Source: Candidatus Hydrogenedentota bacterium
GTDB taxonomy: Bacteria; Hydrogenedentota; Hydrogenedentia; Hydrogenedentales; CAILVY01
Reading direction: 5' to 3'
Assembly: GCA_903837785.1 (NCBI GenBank)
Contig: CAILVY010000051.1
Location: 1 to 64,000 of the forward strand
Length of the DNA: 64,000 bases
Every line of letters begins with the position of its first letter. The first letter of the stretch is position 1. Shown here piece by piece: positions 1 to 8,577 of the stretch. Both the position numbers and the translations under genes were made by a program. The notes beneath the pieces were generated by a model. It was not told where the DNA came from. It saw nothing but the letters and a program-made list of their open reading frames with translations, and did no database searches.

Positions 1-899
1 CTCACGAGCATGATGTTCATGATGCCGATGCCGCCCACGAGCAGCGAGATCGACGCGATGCCGGTGAGCATCAGGCGGAGCATGTCGAAGATCCGGGAGA
101 AAGTGCTGAGCATCCCGTCCTGATCCGTGATCGTGAAGTCTTCGTTGTTGTCGTGCGCGGAGATGATAATCCGCTTCACGGATTCCTTGGCGCGCTTGAT
201 GTCCTCCTGGCTGCGGGCGCCCGCGAGGATTTCGCCGACGCCTTCCATGTTGAACATCTGCTGCGCGCTGGGCAGCGGCACGATGGCGATGTCGCCCAGG
301 TCGATCCCGAGCGCCATGCCCCGTTCCTCGAGAATGCCCACCACCATGTGCTTGCTGCCGTTGATGGAGACGGTTTCGTACAGGGCGCGGCGGTCGCCGA
401 AGAGTTCGCGCTTTACCGTCGTTCCGATCACGCACACTTTGACGTTGCGGTCGATGTCCCGCTGCGAAATGAAGCGCCCGATTTGCGTATGCAATTGCCG
501 GACGTGCTCGAAGTCGGGCGTGGTGCCGATCAGCAGGACGTGCCGGGTGCGGTTGCGGTACTTGATGCCGCCGAGCCCGATGGCGTTTGCCGCTACGCCC
601 GTGATGCTCACGCCCCGGCGCTTGATGGTTTTGGCGATGTCCCAGGTGAGCTTCCGGTGCGCGCCGGCACTGATGGGGAACATGCCGGTGGTTTCCTGGC
701 GCCCGGGCGTCACGATGAGCACGTTGCTGCCCATGACGGCGAATTCGCGTTCGACATAGGCCTGTGCGGATTCGCCGAGCGCGATGAGGAGAATGACGGA
801 CATCACGCCGATGATCACGCCGAGTGTTGTCAGGATCGAGCGAACTTTGTTCTGCCCGATCGAGCGCAACGCCGTCAGGAAATACTCGATGCCGTTCAT
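1..899 (-). CDS. MacB-type ABC transporter permease (FtsX family), 3' end cut by window
   Basis: Reading leftwards from an ATG at 899, the frame stays open to the window edge, so the C-terminus is missing. The start MNGIEYFLTALRSIGQNK is the usual cytoplasmic lead-in of MacB/FtsX permeases, followed by a first membrane helix (TTLGVIIGVMSVILLIAL). A large periplasmic region follows, and a second helix begins near the edge (MLTGIASISLLVGGIGIMNI), as expected for MacB_PCD plus FtsX domains. The start overlaps the stop of the adaptor gene by 4 bases (896-899), so the two are translationally coupled. With the ATPase and adaptor it forms a tripartite exporter. The substrate (macrolide, peptide, lipoprotein or siderophore) cannot be told from sequence. 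Confidence 0.88.
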   Translation of the reverse strand, partial: MNGIEYFLTALRSIGQNKVRSILTTLGVIIGVMSVILLIALGESAQAYVEREFAVMGSNVLIVTPGRQETTGMFPISAGAHRKLTWDIAKTIKRRGVSITGVAANAIGLGGIKYRNRTRHVLLIGTTPDFEHVRQLHTQIGRFISQRDIDRNVKVCVIGTTVKRELFGDRRALYETVSINGSKHMVVGILEERGMALGIDLGDIAIVPLPSAQQMFNMEGVGEILAGARSQEDIKRAKESVKRIIISAHDNNEDFTITDQDGMLSTFSRIFDMLRLMLTGIASISLLVGGIGIMNIMLV

Positions 900-2152
900 C
901 CCATGCCGCCCAAATCGGAGACGACGCGAACTTTCACGCCCGGCTTGAGGCCTTTCGCAGAGACCGAGGAGATGATGGGCTCGCCTTCCTTCAAGCCCTC
1001 CAGCACCTCCTGCTTCTCCCAGTTGCCGATGCCGAGCTTCACGTCGCGCCGCGTCGCGCGGCCATCCTCGATGACATAGGCGAACTCGTCGCGCACGAGC
1101 GTGTCGCTGGGAACCGCAATCACGCCCTCTTTGCGGTCGGCCAGGATCGTCACGTCGGCGGACATGCCCGGCACGAATTTCTCGGGCTGCTCCACCACGC
1201 GCACTTTGACGTCGAAAGTCCGGCTGAGGTCTTTGTTCATGGACACGACGGGGGAGATGTAGAAGACTTCCCCCTTGAACTTCACGTCCGGGTAGGCATC
1301 CAGTTCGACACGCGCGACCTGGCCCACGCTGATTTGCGCGGCATTGGCCTCGTCGAACGGGGCCTCGATGTAGCATTCGCCCGCGCGGACCATCTGCAGC
1401 AGTGGAAGTCCCATCGCCACGGCCTCGCCGACTTCGAGGATCTTCTTGGCGATGACGCCTTCGAAGGGCGCGCGCACGTGCATGCGTTCCAGGGCGGCGT
1501 TCGCCACCGAAATCGCCGAACGAAGCTGGTCCACCGCGGCTTCCGCCGATCGCACTTCCTCTTCCCGGACGAGCGTTTCCTTCTGACTGGCCTCGGCGGC
1601 GGCTTTGTTCTCGCGCGCGACGCGCAGGGCCAGGGTGGCCTTCTCGAAATCGCTCTGGGACACAGCCTTCTTGTCGGCGAGGTCCTTGACGCGCCGGAAA
1701 TCGCTTTCGGCCTGATCGCATTGGGCGGTCGCCTGGCTCACGCGCGTGGCCGAGACTTCCTGATAGATCTTCTCGCCGATGCGGGCCTGTTCCAGGCGCG
1801 ATTCGCCCACCTTGAGGTTGGCCTCGGCCAAGGCGACCTGCGCATCCAATTCCTTGTGGTCCAGCTCCACGAGCAGGTCGCCTTCCTTTACGAGGTCGCC
1901 TTCGTTCACGTGGATCTCGGAGATCGTGCCGATCCCGCCCGCGGCCACCATGGCGCGTTCGGCGGGCATCACGGTTCCGGAAGCGATGGCCGAAACCGTC
2001 TCTTCAACGGGTCCGCGCTGGACCGTGGTCATCGTGACGTCGATGACAGGCTCCCTCAGGTACATCCAGGTTCCCGCGCCGGCAGCGGCACTCAGAAGGA
2101 CCAGCCAGAATACGACCTGAAGAACTATCGATTTTCGCTTTTCTCTTGCCAT
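896..2152 (-). CDS. Periplasmic adaptor (membrane fusion) protein, MacA/HlyD family
   Basis: A 418-residue protein with one N-terminal membrane anchor (about residues 11-31), then a lipoyl-like half-domain (GTISEIHVNEGDLVKEGD). A long alpha-helical hairpin follows (about 95-215, rich in A, E, Q, R), then the second lipoyl half (RAPFEGVIAKKILEVGEAV) and beta-barrel/membrane-proximal domains with the family motif FVPGMSADVTI. This order is that of MacA-type adaptors, which link an inner-membrane ABC permease to an outer-membrane channel. Its first 28 bases overlap the end of the upstream ATPase gene and its last 4 bases overlap the permease start. No TolC-like gene is visible here. Confidence 0.92.
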   Translation of the reverse strand: MAREKRKSIVLQVVFWLVLLSAAAGAGTWMYLREPVIDVTMTTVQRGPVEETVSAIASGTVMPAERAMVAAGGIGTISEIHVNEGDLVKEGDLLVELDHKELDAQVALAEANLKVGESRLEQARIGEKIYQEVSATRVSQATAQCDQAESDFRRVKDLADKKAVSQSDFEKATLALRVARENKAAAEASQKETLVREEEVRSAEAAVDQLRSAISVANAALERMHVRAPFEGVIAKKILEVGEAVAMGLPLLQMVRAGECYIEAPFDEANAAQISVGQVARVELDAYPDVKFKGEVFYISPVVSMNKDLSRTFDVKVRVVEQPEKFVPGMSADVTILADRKEGVIAVPSDTLVRDEFAYVIEDGRATRRDVKLGIGNWEKQEVLEGLKEGEPIISSVSAKGLKPGVKVRVVSDLGGMG

Positions 2153-2841
2153 TCGTCTTTCACCGCCAATCCATCTTTGAAGCTGATTGTGCGTTCCGCG
2201 TGATGCGCGACGTCCGGTTCGTGCGTCACCATAACTATCGTATTGCCCGCCGCGTGCAGGTCCACGAACAGCGCCATGATGCTTTCGCCGCTGCGCGAGT
2301 CCAGGTTGCCCGTCGGTTCATCGGCAAAAAGGATCGAAGGCTTGTTCACGAGCGCCCGGGCGATGGCCACCCGCTGGCGCTGCCCGCCCGACATTTCGTT
2401 GGGACGATGATGCACCCGGTCGCCCAGGCCCACCGAGTCCAGGGCTTCTTCCGCGCGCCGCAGCCGCTCACGCCGGGAAACGCCGTCGTAGAGGAGCGGA
2501 AGCTCGACATTGGAGAGGGCCGAGGCGCGCGGCAGGAGGTTGAAATTCTGAAATACGAAGCCGATCTCGTGGTTGCGGAGTTGGGCCAGGCGCGACTCCG
2601 AGAAATCGCTCACCTTCTGGCCCTTGATCCAGTATTCGCCGCCGGTCGGACGGGAGAGGCAACCCAAAATGTCAAGAAAGGTGGTCTTCCCGGAACCGGA
2701 TGGTCCCATGATCGCCACAAAGGATCCCTGCTGAATCTCCAGCGACACCCCCCGAAGCGCCTCGACCACCGAGTCGCCCATGTCGTAGATTTTCGTTATA
2801 TCCTTAACTTTGATGAAGCTGTCGTATCCATTATCCGGCAT
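2125..2841 (-). CDS. ABC transporter ATPase, MacB/LolD-type
   Basis: A 238-residue ATP-binding subunit. It has Walker A GPSGSGKTT, a Q-loop in FVFQNFNLLPR, the signature MSGGQRQRVAIARAL, Walker B ILFADEPTGNLD and an H-loop (VTHEPD), all typical of the LolD/MacB branch. I place the start at the ATG at 2841 (MPDNGYDS) rather than an in-frame codon 75 bases upstream, because the conserved family sequence begins right after it. The Shine-Dalgarno site is weak. It is first in the ATPase-adaptor-permease operon and diverges from the oxidoreductase gene at 2961. It powers the exporter made with the next two genes. Confidence 0.92.
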   Translation of the reverse strand: MPDNGYDSFIKVKDITKIYDMGDSVVEALRGVSLEIQQGSFVAIMGPSGSGKTTFLDILGCLSRPTGGEYWIKGQKVSDFSESRLAQLRNHEIGFVFQNFNLLPRASALSNVELPLLYDGVSRRERLRRAEEALDSVGLGDRVHHRPNEMSGGQRQRVAIARALVNKPSILFADEPTGNLDSRSGESIMALFVDLHAAGNTIVMVTHEPDVAHHAERTISFKDGLAVKDEWQEKSENR

Positions 2842-2960
2842 AGCCCAAGAATCGTACCACAATCCGTGGCTGAAGTTCCCATTTTGAACCCCGGCGCGAG
2901 TTTCTGGCCGTTGCATCGGCCTCTGGTGCGTGTTATCGTCTGAAAATTGGAGGTACCAAA

Positions 2961-4259
2961 ATGGGCTATCCGTGCTCGCGCCGCCAGTTCTTCCATCGCG
3001 TTTCGGCCGTCACCGCGACCGCGCTCCTGGGGAAGAGCGCCCATGCGTCCGTCCCGTCCCACCGGATTTCGGAGTGCCTGAACGTGGCGATCATCGGCGT
3101 GGGCGCGATGGGCCGCGCGCATCTTGACTACTTGTCCGGGCATGCCGGCGTGCATTTGAGCGCAGTGGCGGACCCGGACGGCCAGCGGCGGCAGTCGGCG
3201 CGTGAATGCGCCGCGCAGCGCCGCCTGCGCGTGCCGGCCTACGCCGATTACCGGGAGATGCTGCACGAGCATCACGAACTGGATGCGGTCTTCATAGCCA
3301 CGCCCGATCACTGGCATGCCCGGGCGGCGTTGGATTGCATGCAGGCCGGCAAAGATGTCTATGGCGAGAAGCCGCTCGCCCGCACAATCGCGGAAGGCCG
3401 CCGCATCGTCGAGGCCGCGCGGCGGCATGGGCGGATCTTCCAACTGGGCACCCAGCAGCGCAGCGACTATCCCCATTTCCGGCATGTCTGCGAACTGATC
3501 CGCAACGGGCGCATCGGCGAAGTGCGGCGGGTGGTCTGCTTCTTCGGCCCCAATCCGTATGCGGACGCCGTGCCCGCGGAAGCGCCCCCGGACTATCTCG
3601 ACTGGAGCCGCTATCTCGGCCCGGTTCCCTGGCGCCCCTACAACCGCCTGGTTCATCCCGCCAACTTTCGCTACTTCCGCGCCTTTGCCGGCGGCCTCAT
3701 CACGGACTGGGGCGTGCACCTCTTCGACATCGCGCAGTGGGCGCTGGAGAAGGACGGCACCTCGCCGCGCCGCATCGAGGCGGAGGGCGAGTTCGCACCC
3801 GGCAATGCGTACGATGTGCCGCGCCGGATGCGGGTCCAGTATGACTATGACGATGTCACGCTTGAATGGCGGCAGGGAATGGGCGGAGATGTCGAAGCGG
3901 GACAGCGCTACGGGACGAAGTTCTACGGGGCGGAAGGCGAAATCTTTGTGAACCGCGCCGGTTATTGGGCGCGCTGCGCGGACGGGCGGCCGCTCGACGA
4001 GCACCTCGGCGCACATGCGATCCGGCTCGACACCGCCTTAAACCACCGCGAGGACTTCCTGGCCTCCGTCCGGACCCGCCGCGCGCCCCTCTGCGGCGCC
4101 GAGATTGGACACCGCGCCAGCGCCCTGGCCCACCTCGGCAATCTCGCCCTCGACGCGGGAATGCCGCTGGAATATGATCCCATCCGCGAGGCCTTCCTCA
4201 CGGACCGCGGAACACGCGCCGCGAACCGGGAAGGCATCCCCGATAGCGCTTGCGGCTGA
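2961..4259 (+). CDS. Tat-exported Gfo/Idh/MocA-family oxidoreductase
   Basis: A 432-residue NAD(P)-dependent dehydrogenase family protein. Residues 1-30 look like a Tat signal (SRRQFFHRVSAVTATALLG) with cleavage after an AxA motif. A Rossmann fold follows (VAIIGVGAMGRAH), then the family lysine motif EKPLA and a C-terminal substrate domain with DWGVHLFDIAQW. Members oxidise, epimerise or hydrolyse sugars and inositols, and Tat-exported versions are common in PVC-like bacteria. A clear GGAGG lies about 10 bases upstream of the ATG. The gene stands alone, so the substrate is unknown. Confidence 0.9.
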   Translation: MGYPCSRRQFFHRVSAVTATALLGKSAHASVPSHRISECLNVAIIGVGAMGRAHLDYLSGHAGVHLSAVADPDGQRRQSARECAAQRRLRVPAYADYREMLHEHHELDAVFIATPDHWHARAALDCMQAGKDVYGEKPLARTIAEGRRIVEAARRHGRIFQLGTQQRSDYPHFRHVCELIRNGRIGEVRRVVCFFGPNPYADAVPAEAPPDYLDWSRYLGPVPWRPYNRLVHPANFRYFRAFAGGLITDWGVHLFDIAQWALEKDGTSPRRIEAEGEFAPGNAYDVPRRMRVQYDYDDVTLEWRQGMGGDVEAGQRYGTKFYGAEGEIFVNRAGYWARCADGRPLDEHLGAHAIRLDTALNHREDFLASVRTRRAPLCGAEIGHRASALAHLGNLALDAGMPLEYDPIREAFLTDRGTRAANREGIPDSACG

Positions 4260-4280
4260 GGCGGGCGCCCCAGGGTTCGT

Positions 4281-4315
4281 CTGCAAATCCTGATCTGCCC
4301 TGATGGGATTTGCAG
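4281..4315. repeat. Inverted repeat between convergent genes
   Basis: Perfect 10-base arms (CTGCAAATCC at 4281-4290 and its complement at 4306-4315) flank a 15-base loop, 22 bases after the oxidoreductase stop. No T-tract follows on either strand, so it is not a classical intrinsic terminator. It could still shape the 3' end of either convergent transcript. Confidence 0.45.
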
Positions 4316-4469
4316 CAGGAACAGCAGCCCTTGGGGGCACGCTCCGATACCCCGGTCGACGTCTCGAATGGCGCGCGGCAACGCGGCGGTATCCTGCCCG
4401 ACATCACCACGCCGGAGGCGAAGGCCCGGTCATCCCGGACGAACGAAGGAGACGGAAGCGCACGTTGCA

Positions 4470-5153
4470 CTAGCGCCGCTTCCGCAGGAGCACATAATGG
4501 AAGAGGCCGCTGCCCCGGCCCCGGCGGAGGCGGGCGTCGACCCATCGGACGAAGGTGGGCGGCCCGGCGGGACAGGCGATGAAACGGCGGCATTCCAACA
4601 ACTCAAAGGCTTCTCCCTTGAGCGCGGCCATCTCATCGTACGTGAGAAAGCGGTGCGGGCCCTCCGGCAGCTTCAGATGAAGCCGTTCGAGCAATTCCAG
4701 GAGCCAGGCCACGTTCCCGTTGGGCGTGATCCCGAGGAAAGTGCCGCCGGGCATCAGCAGGCGGGAGGCTTCACCCGCCACCCGTTGTGGATCCGGCACG
4801 TGTTCGAGCAGGTTCACTGAGAACGCCAGATCGAACGACGCGTCCCGGAAGGGAAGCCGTTGGGCGTCCGCCGTCACGCGCTGCACGCCGCCGTCGCCCT
4901 TCCGTGCGGCCAGCATGGCAAAGGACAGATCGCAGGCCACGCGCAGCGGCGCGCTGCGTTGGGCAAGGAGCATTCCTGAACCCGCCCCGATCTCAAGAAT
5001 GCGTTGCGCGTCCGGAGCCACGCGGGCCAAGAGCTCCGCATAGGCCCGCTTGCAGGCCTGGTTTGCCTGGGCATCGTAGTCGGGTGCGAGCGCGTCGTAA
5101 TGCTGGCGCGTCGCGCCGCTGTCTGCCGTCTCATTGCGTCTACTCGCCCACAT
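4470..5153 (-). CDS. Class I SAM-dependent methyltransferase (Methyltransf_11 type)
   Basis: About 227 residues. Motif I is ILEIGAGSGMLL, the acidic post-II region contains DLSFAMLA, and motif IV/V reads FDLAFSVNLLEHVPDP followed by RLLMPGGTFLGITPN. This is the pattern of small-molecule or quinone/lipid methyltransferases of the UbiE/COQ5-like group. The start at 5153 is chosen because GAGGG lies just upstream; an in-frame codon 78 bases earlier adds only basic, poorly structured residues. It lies 160 bases downstream of the FAD oxidoreductase on the same strand and may be co-transcribed with it. The methyl acceptor is unknown. Confidence 0.85.
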   Translation of the reverse strand: MWASRRNETADSGATRQHYDALAPDYDAQANQACKRAYAELLARVAPDAQRILEIGAGSGMLLAQRSAPLRVACDLSFAMLAARKGDGGVQRVTADAQRLPFRDASFDLAFSVNLLEHVPDPQRVAGEASRLLMPGGTFLGITPNGNVAWLLELLERLHLKLPEGPHRFLTYDEMAALKGEAFELLECRRFIACPAGPPTFVRWVDARLRRGRGSGLFHYVLLRKRR

Positions 5154-5312
5154 ACGCACCCTCGCCCGCTTCCGCGGCACACGCCATACACCCGGAGTTC
5201 GCCCGGTGCCCGTGAAGCCTTTCGTGATCAAAAGGCACGGAATCCATGCGCCGCAAACGAACAGAACGCAGGGCCGAAGACGGACCGCGTCCGGAGTATA
5301 GGCGCACGGAGA

Positions 5313-6590
5313 TCACTCCGCAATATCTTCCGCGCAGGCAACCGCCTTCAGGATATGGCCGGATTGGGTCCGATCCTCGGGATAGAGGAACGTGGAATCG
5401 AGCAGGTGCAGGCCGGTCAGCGGCGCGCGATGCGCAGGCATCAGCTTGAGGAAGTTCGTGGTGCAGATGGCCTGGGCGTACGGCGCGCGCGCCACGTGGC
5501 GGCCCAGCAGATCGCTGTCCTGGAGGGCGGGCGCAATCCGCTTCAGCGCTTCCCACGACTTCGCCACAAGCGCATCGTCGTCCATGCGGTAATAGGGGTG
5601 GTCCGTGGCGACGTAAAACGGGACATAGACGATATGGCCGTGCTTCCCCTCGAGCGGATTCAGGTTTGTGTACTCGATGATTCCGTTGAACGGGGCGCGC
5701 GCATCGTTCACGTTCAGCCAGAAGTTGTGCGAGACCGGACGTTTCAGTTTGAGGACGAGGCACACGACGCCGATGTACTGGATGCGCCGGAGCGCTTCGG
5801 CGTAGCCCTCCCAGCCTTCCGGCAGCAAGCCTGCCAGGACGGGCGGCGGCACAGTGGACACGACGCGGTCGCACGGCCACGAAGTGCCGTCCGCGAGCGC
5901 AAGCCCGGCTATGCGGCCTTGTTCCTCGATGATTCGCGCCACGGGACGGCCGGGGTGAATGCGCACGCCGATCTGTTGCAGCCGTTCCGTCAGCGTATCG
6001 AGCAGGAGTCCTGTGCCGCCTTCGAGGTACCCCATGCGCCCCTTGGATTGGGCCACGCGGTGCAGGCGGTGCCAAACCCAGGCGGCCGAGATGGCATCGT
6101 AGTAGCCCCCGAACTTCAGCGCGAGCAGGGGGTCCCAAATGACGTCGTAGGCGCGCTTGCCCAGGCGGTCAATGAGCCAGGGCTTTGCCGTGAGTTCATC
6201 GAGCTGGACCCATTCCTTGCGCATCCGCGCCTCGAGGGCGAAGAGGCCGAAGCGAATGCGCTGCGACATCGGAATGGGGCGGAAGCGCAAGAGGTCGAGC
6301 GGCGTCGAGAATCCGTAGAGGCGGCCATCGTGATAGAAGCCGGTTCGCGCCCGGGCGAAGCGGATGCGTTGTTCCAGGCCGAGTTCCCGGCAGAGCCCGA
6401 AGTAGCCGAAGTCCGTCGCGCACAGGAAATGATAGAAATGCTCGATGCGCAGGCCGTCAAAATCGAAGGTCTCGATCAGGCCGCCCACCCCCGCTTCCCG
6501 TTGAAAGATCTCGACCTCATGCCCGTGCCGGCGCATGGCCAGCGCGGCGCTCAAGCCCGAGATTCCGGCGCCTATGATTCCAATCCGCAT
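5313..6590 (-). CDS. NAD(P)/FAD-dependent oxidoreductase (amine oxidase/PPOX-like)
   Basis: A 425-residue flavoprotein. It opens with the dinucleotide-binding motif IGIIGAGISGLSAALAMRRHG, then an acidic ribose-binding segment (VEIFQREAGVGGLIETF). A second FAD segment (DGTSWPCDRVVSTVPPPVLAGLLP) and a C-terminal FAD closing motif (GLHLLDSTFLYPEDRTQSG) follow. This is the amine oxidase/phytoene desaturase/protoporphyrinogen oxidase fold, and a similar form occurs in sugar or lipid biosynthesis clusters. No membrane segment is evident. Its downstream neighbour is a methyltransferase, so a joint role in modifying a lipid or glycan is possible but not shown. Confidence 0.82.
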   Translation of the reverse strand: MRIGIIGAGISGLSAALAMRRHGHEVEIFQREAGVGGLIETFDFDGLRIEHFYHFLCATDFGYFGLCRELGLEQRIRFARARTGFYHDGRLYGFSTPLDLLRFRPIPMSQRIRFGLFALEARMRKEWVQLDELTAKPWLIDRLGKRAYDVIWDPLLALKFGGYYDAISAAWVWHRLHRVAQSKGRMGYLEGGTGLLLDTLTERLQQIGVRIHPGRPVARIIEEQGRIAGLALADGTSWPCDRVVSTVPPPVLAGLLPEGWEGYAEALRRIQYIGVVCLVLKLKRPVSHNFWLNVNDARAPFNGIIEYTNLNPLEGKHGHIVYVPFYVATDHPYYRMDDDALVAKSWEALKRIAPALQDSDLLGRHVARAPYAQAICTTNFLKLMPAHRAPLTGLHLLDSTFLYPEDRTQSGHILKAVACAEDIAE

Positions 6591-6686
6591 TCAGTCGCAT
6601 CCCATGCGCGGTCAGGTCCGCGCGGCGGCCCTATTCTGGCATTCACCGCCCGAGGATACAATGATCATGACGCCTCCGTCGTCACG

Positions 6687-6716
6687 ATGACGGGGGCTGG
6701 GGAAGTGCGCTACACT
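6687..6716 (+). promoter_or_regulatory. Candidate sigma70-type promoter before the ceramidase-like gene
   Basis: ATGACG (6687-6692), an 18-base spacer and TACACT (6711-6716) lie about 100 bases before the GTG start. The -10 is good and the -35 matches partly. Confidence 0.4.
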
Positions 6717-6813
6717 AGGGGGGGTCGCTGCCGCCGCGGAGCCAAGCCGCGTGCACGGCGGCAGCGCGCGTTGCGTGCCCGGGCCGTTTCCCATAGGAAA
6801 GGAATTTTCGATC

Positions 6814-8457
6814 GTGTTTCTCGAGGAATCGTTCTTCCGCCGCCATTGGATCCTGTCTATCCTGGGGGTCATCCTTGTGATCGTGCTCTCCGCCCCCGGA
6901 ATCGCCTTGTGGTATCTCGGCCGCGGTCCCTTTCCCGACTACTCGCTGGATCTGCTGGCGCCGAAGCCGGGCGACGCCACGCCCGCGGGCGTGCTCGAGG
7001 TGGGCGTGTCCAAGCGGGACATCAGCCCGAACTTCGCCGCCAAGGATGCCTGGACAGACGTGAACGACAATGGGAAATACGACGAGGGCGTGGACTCGTA
7101 CGAGGACAGGAACGGCAACGGGAAATTCGACGGCATCTGGATTGCCGGCTTTGACACGAACCGCCCCGCCAAAGGCATCCATGACGCGCCGTGGGTGCGC
7201 GCGCTGGCCCTGCGCAACAACGGCGTGACGCTGGCCCTGGTCACCATCGACAGCATCGGCATTTTCCACAACGAGTTCATCCGCATCCGCAAAATGATCG
7301 ATCCGGCGCTCGGCATCACCCACGCCGCGTTCTCGTCGACGCACTGCCATGAACTGCCGGACACGATGGGGAACTGGAGTTTCTGGCGGCGCATCCAGTA
7401 CAAGGGCAAGGACATTGATGTGCCCATTTGGGGCTATGACCGGCAGTACATGGATTTCATCTGCCAGATGGCGAAGGAAGCCATCGAAGAGGCGGTGAAG
7501 AACCTCAAACCGGCGGACATGTACTGCACACAGGTGCAAGCGGGTCCCGAGGGCTTCGTCCGCGACACGCGAAAGCCCGTGGTCTTCGACCCGAACATGT
7601 ACCTCTTCCGCTTCACGGAGCAGGGCACGGACCGGACTATCGCCACGTTCGTCAACTGGGGCAATCACCCGGAGGCGCTCGGCGGGGACAACCCGATCAT
7701 CACGTCGGACTTCCCGCATTTTCTGCGCGAGGGCATGGAGAACGGCCTGCCCGCGCCGAACGGCGTCCAGGGCTTCGGCGGGATGTGCCTCTACTTCCAG
7801 GGGATGATTGGCGGACTGATGACCCAGCTTGGCGTGGAAGTGCCGGACCGCGACGGGCAGCGCGCGTACAAGGACAGCTCGTTCGAGAAGGCTGCGGCAC
7901 TCGGACAGAACGCGGCCATCGTCGCGTGCAATGCGCTGCGCGGCCCGAACGTCTGGAAGAACGAGAATCCGCGGCTTGCGGTGACCGCCAAGACTTTCCT
8001 CGCGCCGATGTCGGGCATGTTCAAGTGGGCGGTGCGCCTGGGCGCGTTGCACGAGGGCTACTTCGGAAGCGGACGAGCCCGCTCGGAAATTGATGTAATC
8101 CGCATCGGCGGCGTGTTGATCCTCACGATTCCGGGCGAGATCTACTCCGAGATTGTGCAGGGCGGCGTCGAAGCGCTGCCCGGGCGCGATTTCCCCATCG
8201 ATCCCATCGAGGTGCCGCGGCTCCGGCTCGAAATGGAGAAGAACGCGCGCATGGCCTTCGTGCTCGGCTTGGCGAACGATGAGATCGGCTACATCATCCC
8301 CAAGAGCCAGTGGGACGCCGTGCCCCCGTATGTCTACGACAACAGCGACCAATACGGCGAGGAAAACTCGGGCGGCCCGGACATCGCGCCGACTATTCAT
8401 CAGGAAGCGCTGCAACTGCTCCAGCGGATGAACGCCGTCTTCGCCGCAACGAAGTGA
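6814..8457 (+). CDS. Neutral/alkaline ceramidase-like protein, membrane-anchored
   Basis: About 547 residues. I choose the GTG at 6814 because AGGAAAGGA lies about 12 bases upstream and the N-terminal membrane helix (WILSILGVILVIVLSAPGIA) follows soon after. The body matches the N-terminal domain of neutral ceramidases: metal-site segments STHCHELPDTMG and NWGNHPEALGG, and ITSDFPHFLREG. Two calcium-loop-like repeats (DVNDNGKYDEG, DRNGNGKFDG) are inserted early. The segment where ceramidases carry the serine motif GDxSP reads GGLMTQ here, so amide hydrolysis of ceramide is doubtful. It may act on another lipid or amide at the cell surface. Confidence 0.78.
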   Translation: MFLEESFFRRHWILSILGVILVIVLSAPGIALWYLGRGPFPDYSLDLLAPKPGDATPAGVLEVGVSKRDISPNFAAKDAWTDVNDNGKYDEGVDSYEDRNGNGKFDGIWIAGFDTNRPAKGIHDAPWVRALALRNNGVTLALVTIDSIGIFHNEFIRIRKMIDPALGITHAAFSSTHCHELPDTMGNWSFWRRIQYKGKDIDVPIWGYDRQYMDFICQMAKEAIEEAVKNLKPADMYCTQVQAGPEGFVRDTRKPVVFDPNMYLFRFTEQGTDRTIATFVNWGNHPEALGGDNPIITSDFPHFLREGMENGLPAPNGVQGFGGMCLYFQGMIGGLMTQLGVEVPDRDGQRAYKDSSFEKAAALGQNAAIVACNALRGPNVWKNENPRLAVTAKTFLAPMSGMFKWAVRLGALHEGYFGSGRARSEIDVIRIGGVLILTIPGEIYSEIVQGGVEALPGRDFPIDPIEVPRLRLEMEKNARMAFVLGLANDEIGYIIPKSQWDAVPPYVYDNSDQYGEENSGGPDIAPTIHQEALQLLQRMNAVFAATK

Positions 8458-8577
8458 GAAACTGGATGTCCGGGGATTGCGCCCGTTTCAACAAGGGACC
8501 GGCCCGCTTCTTTCCCGCCGGGTGAAGAAGGCGGCGAAGCGCGGATGCTGGATTTCAACCAGAGGACGAATCGCACG

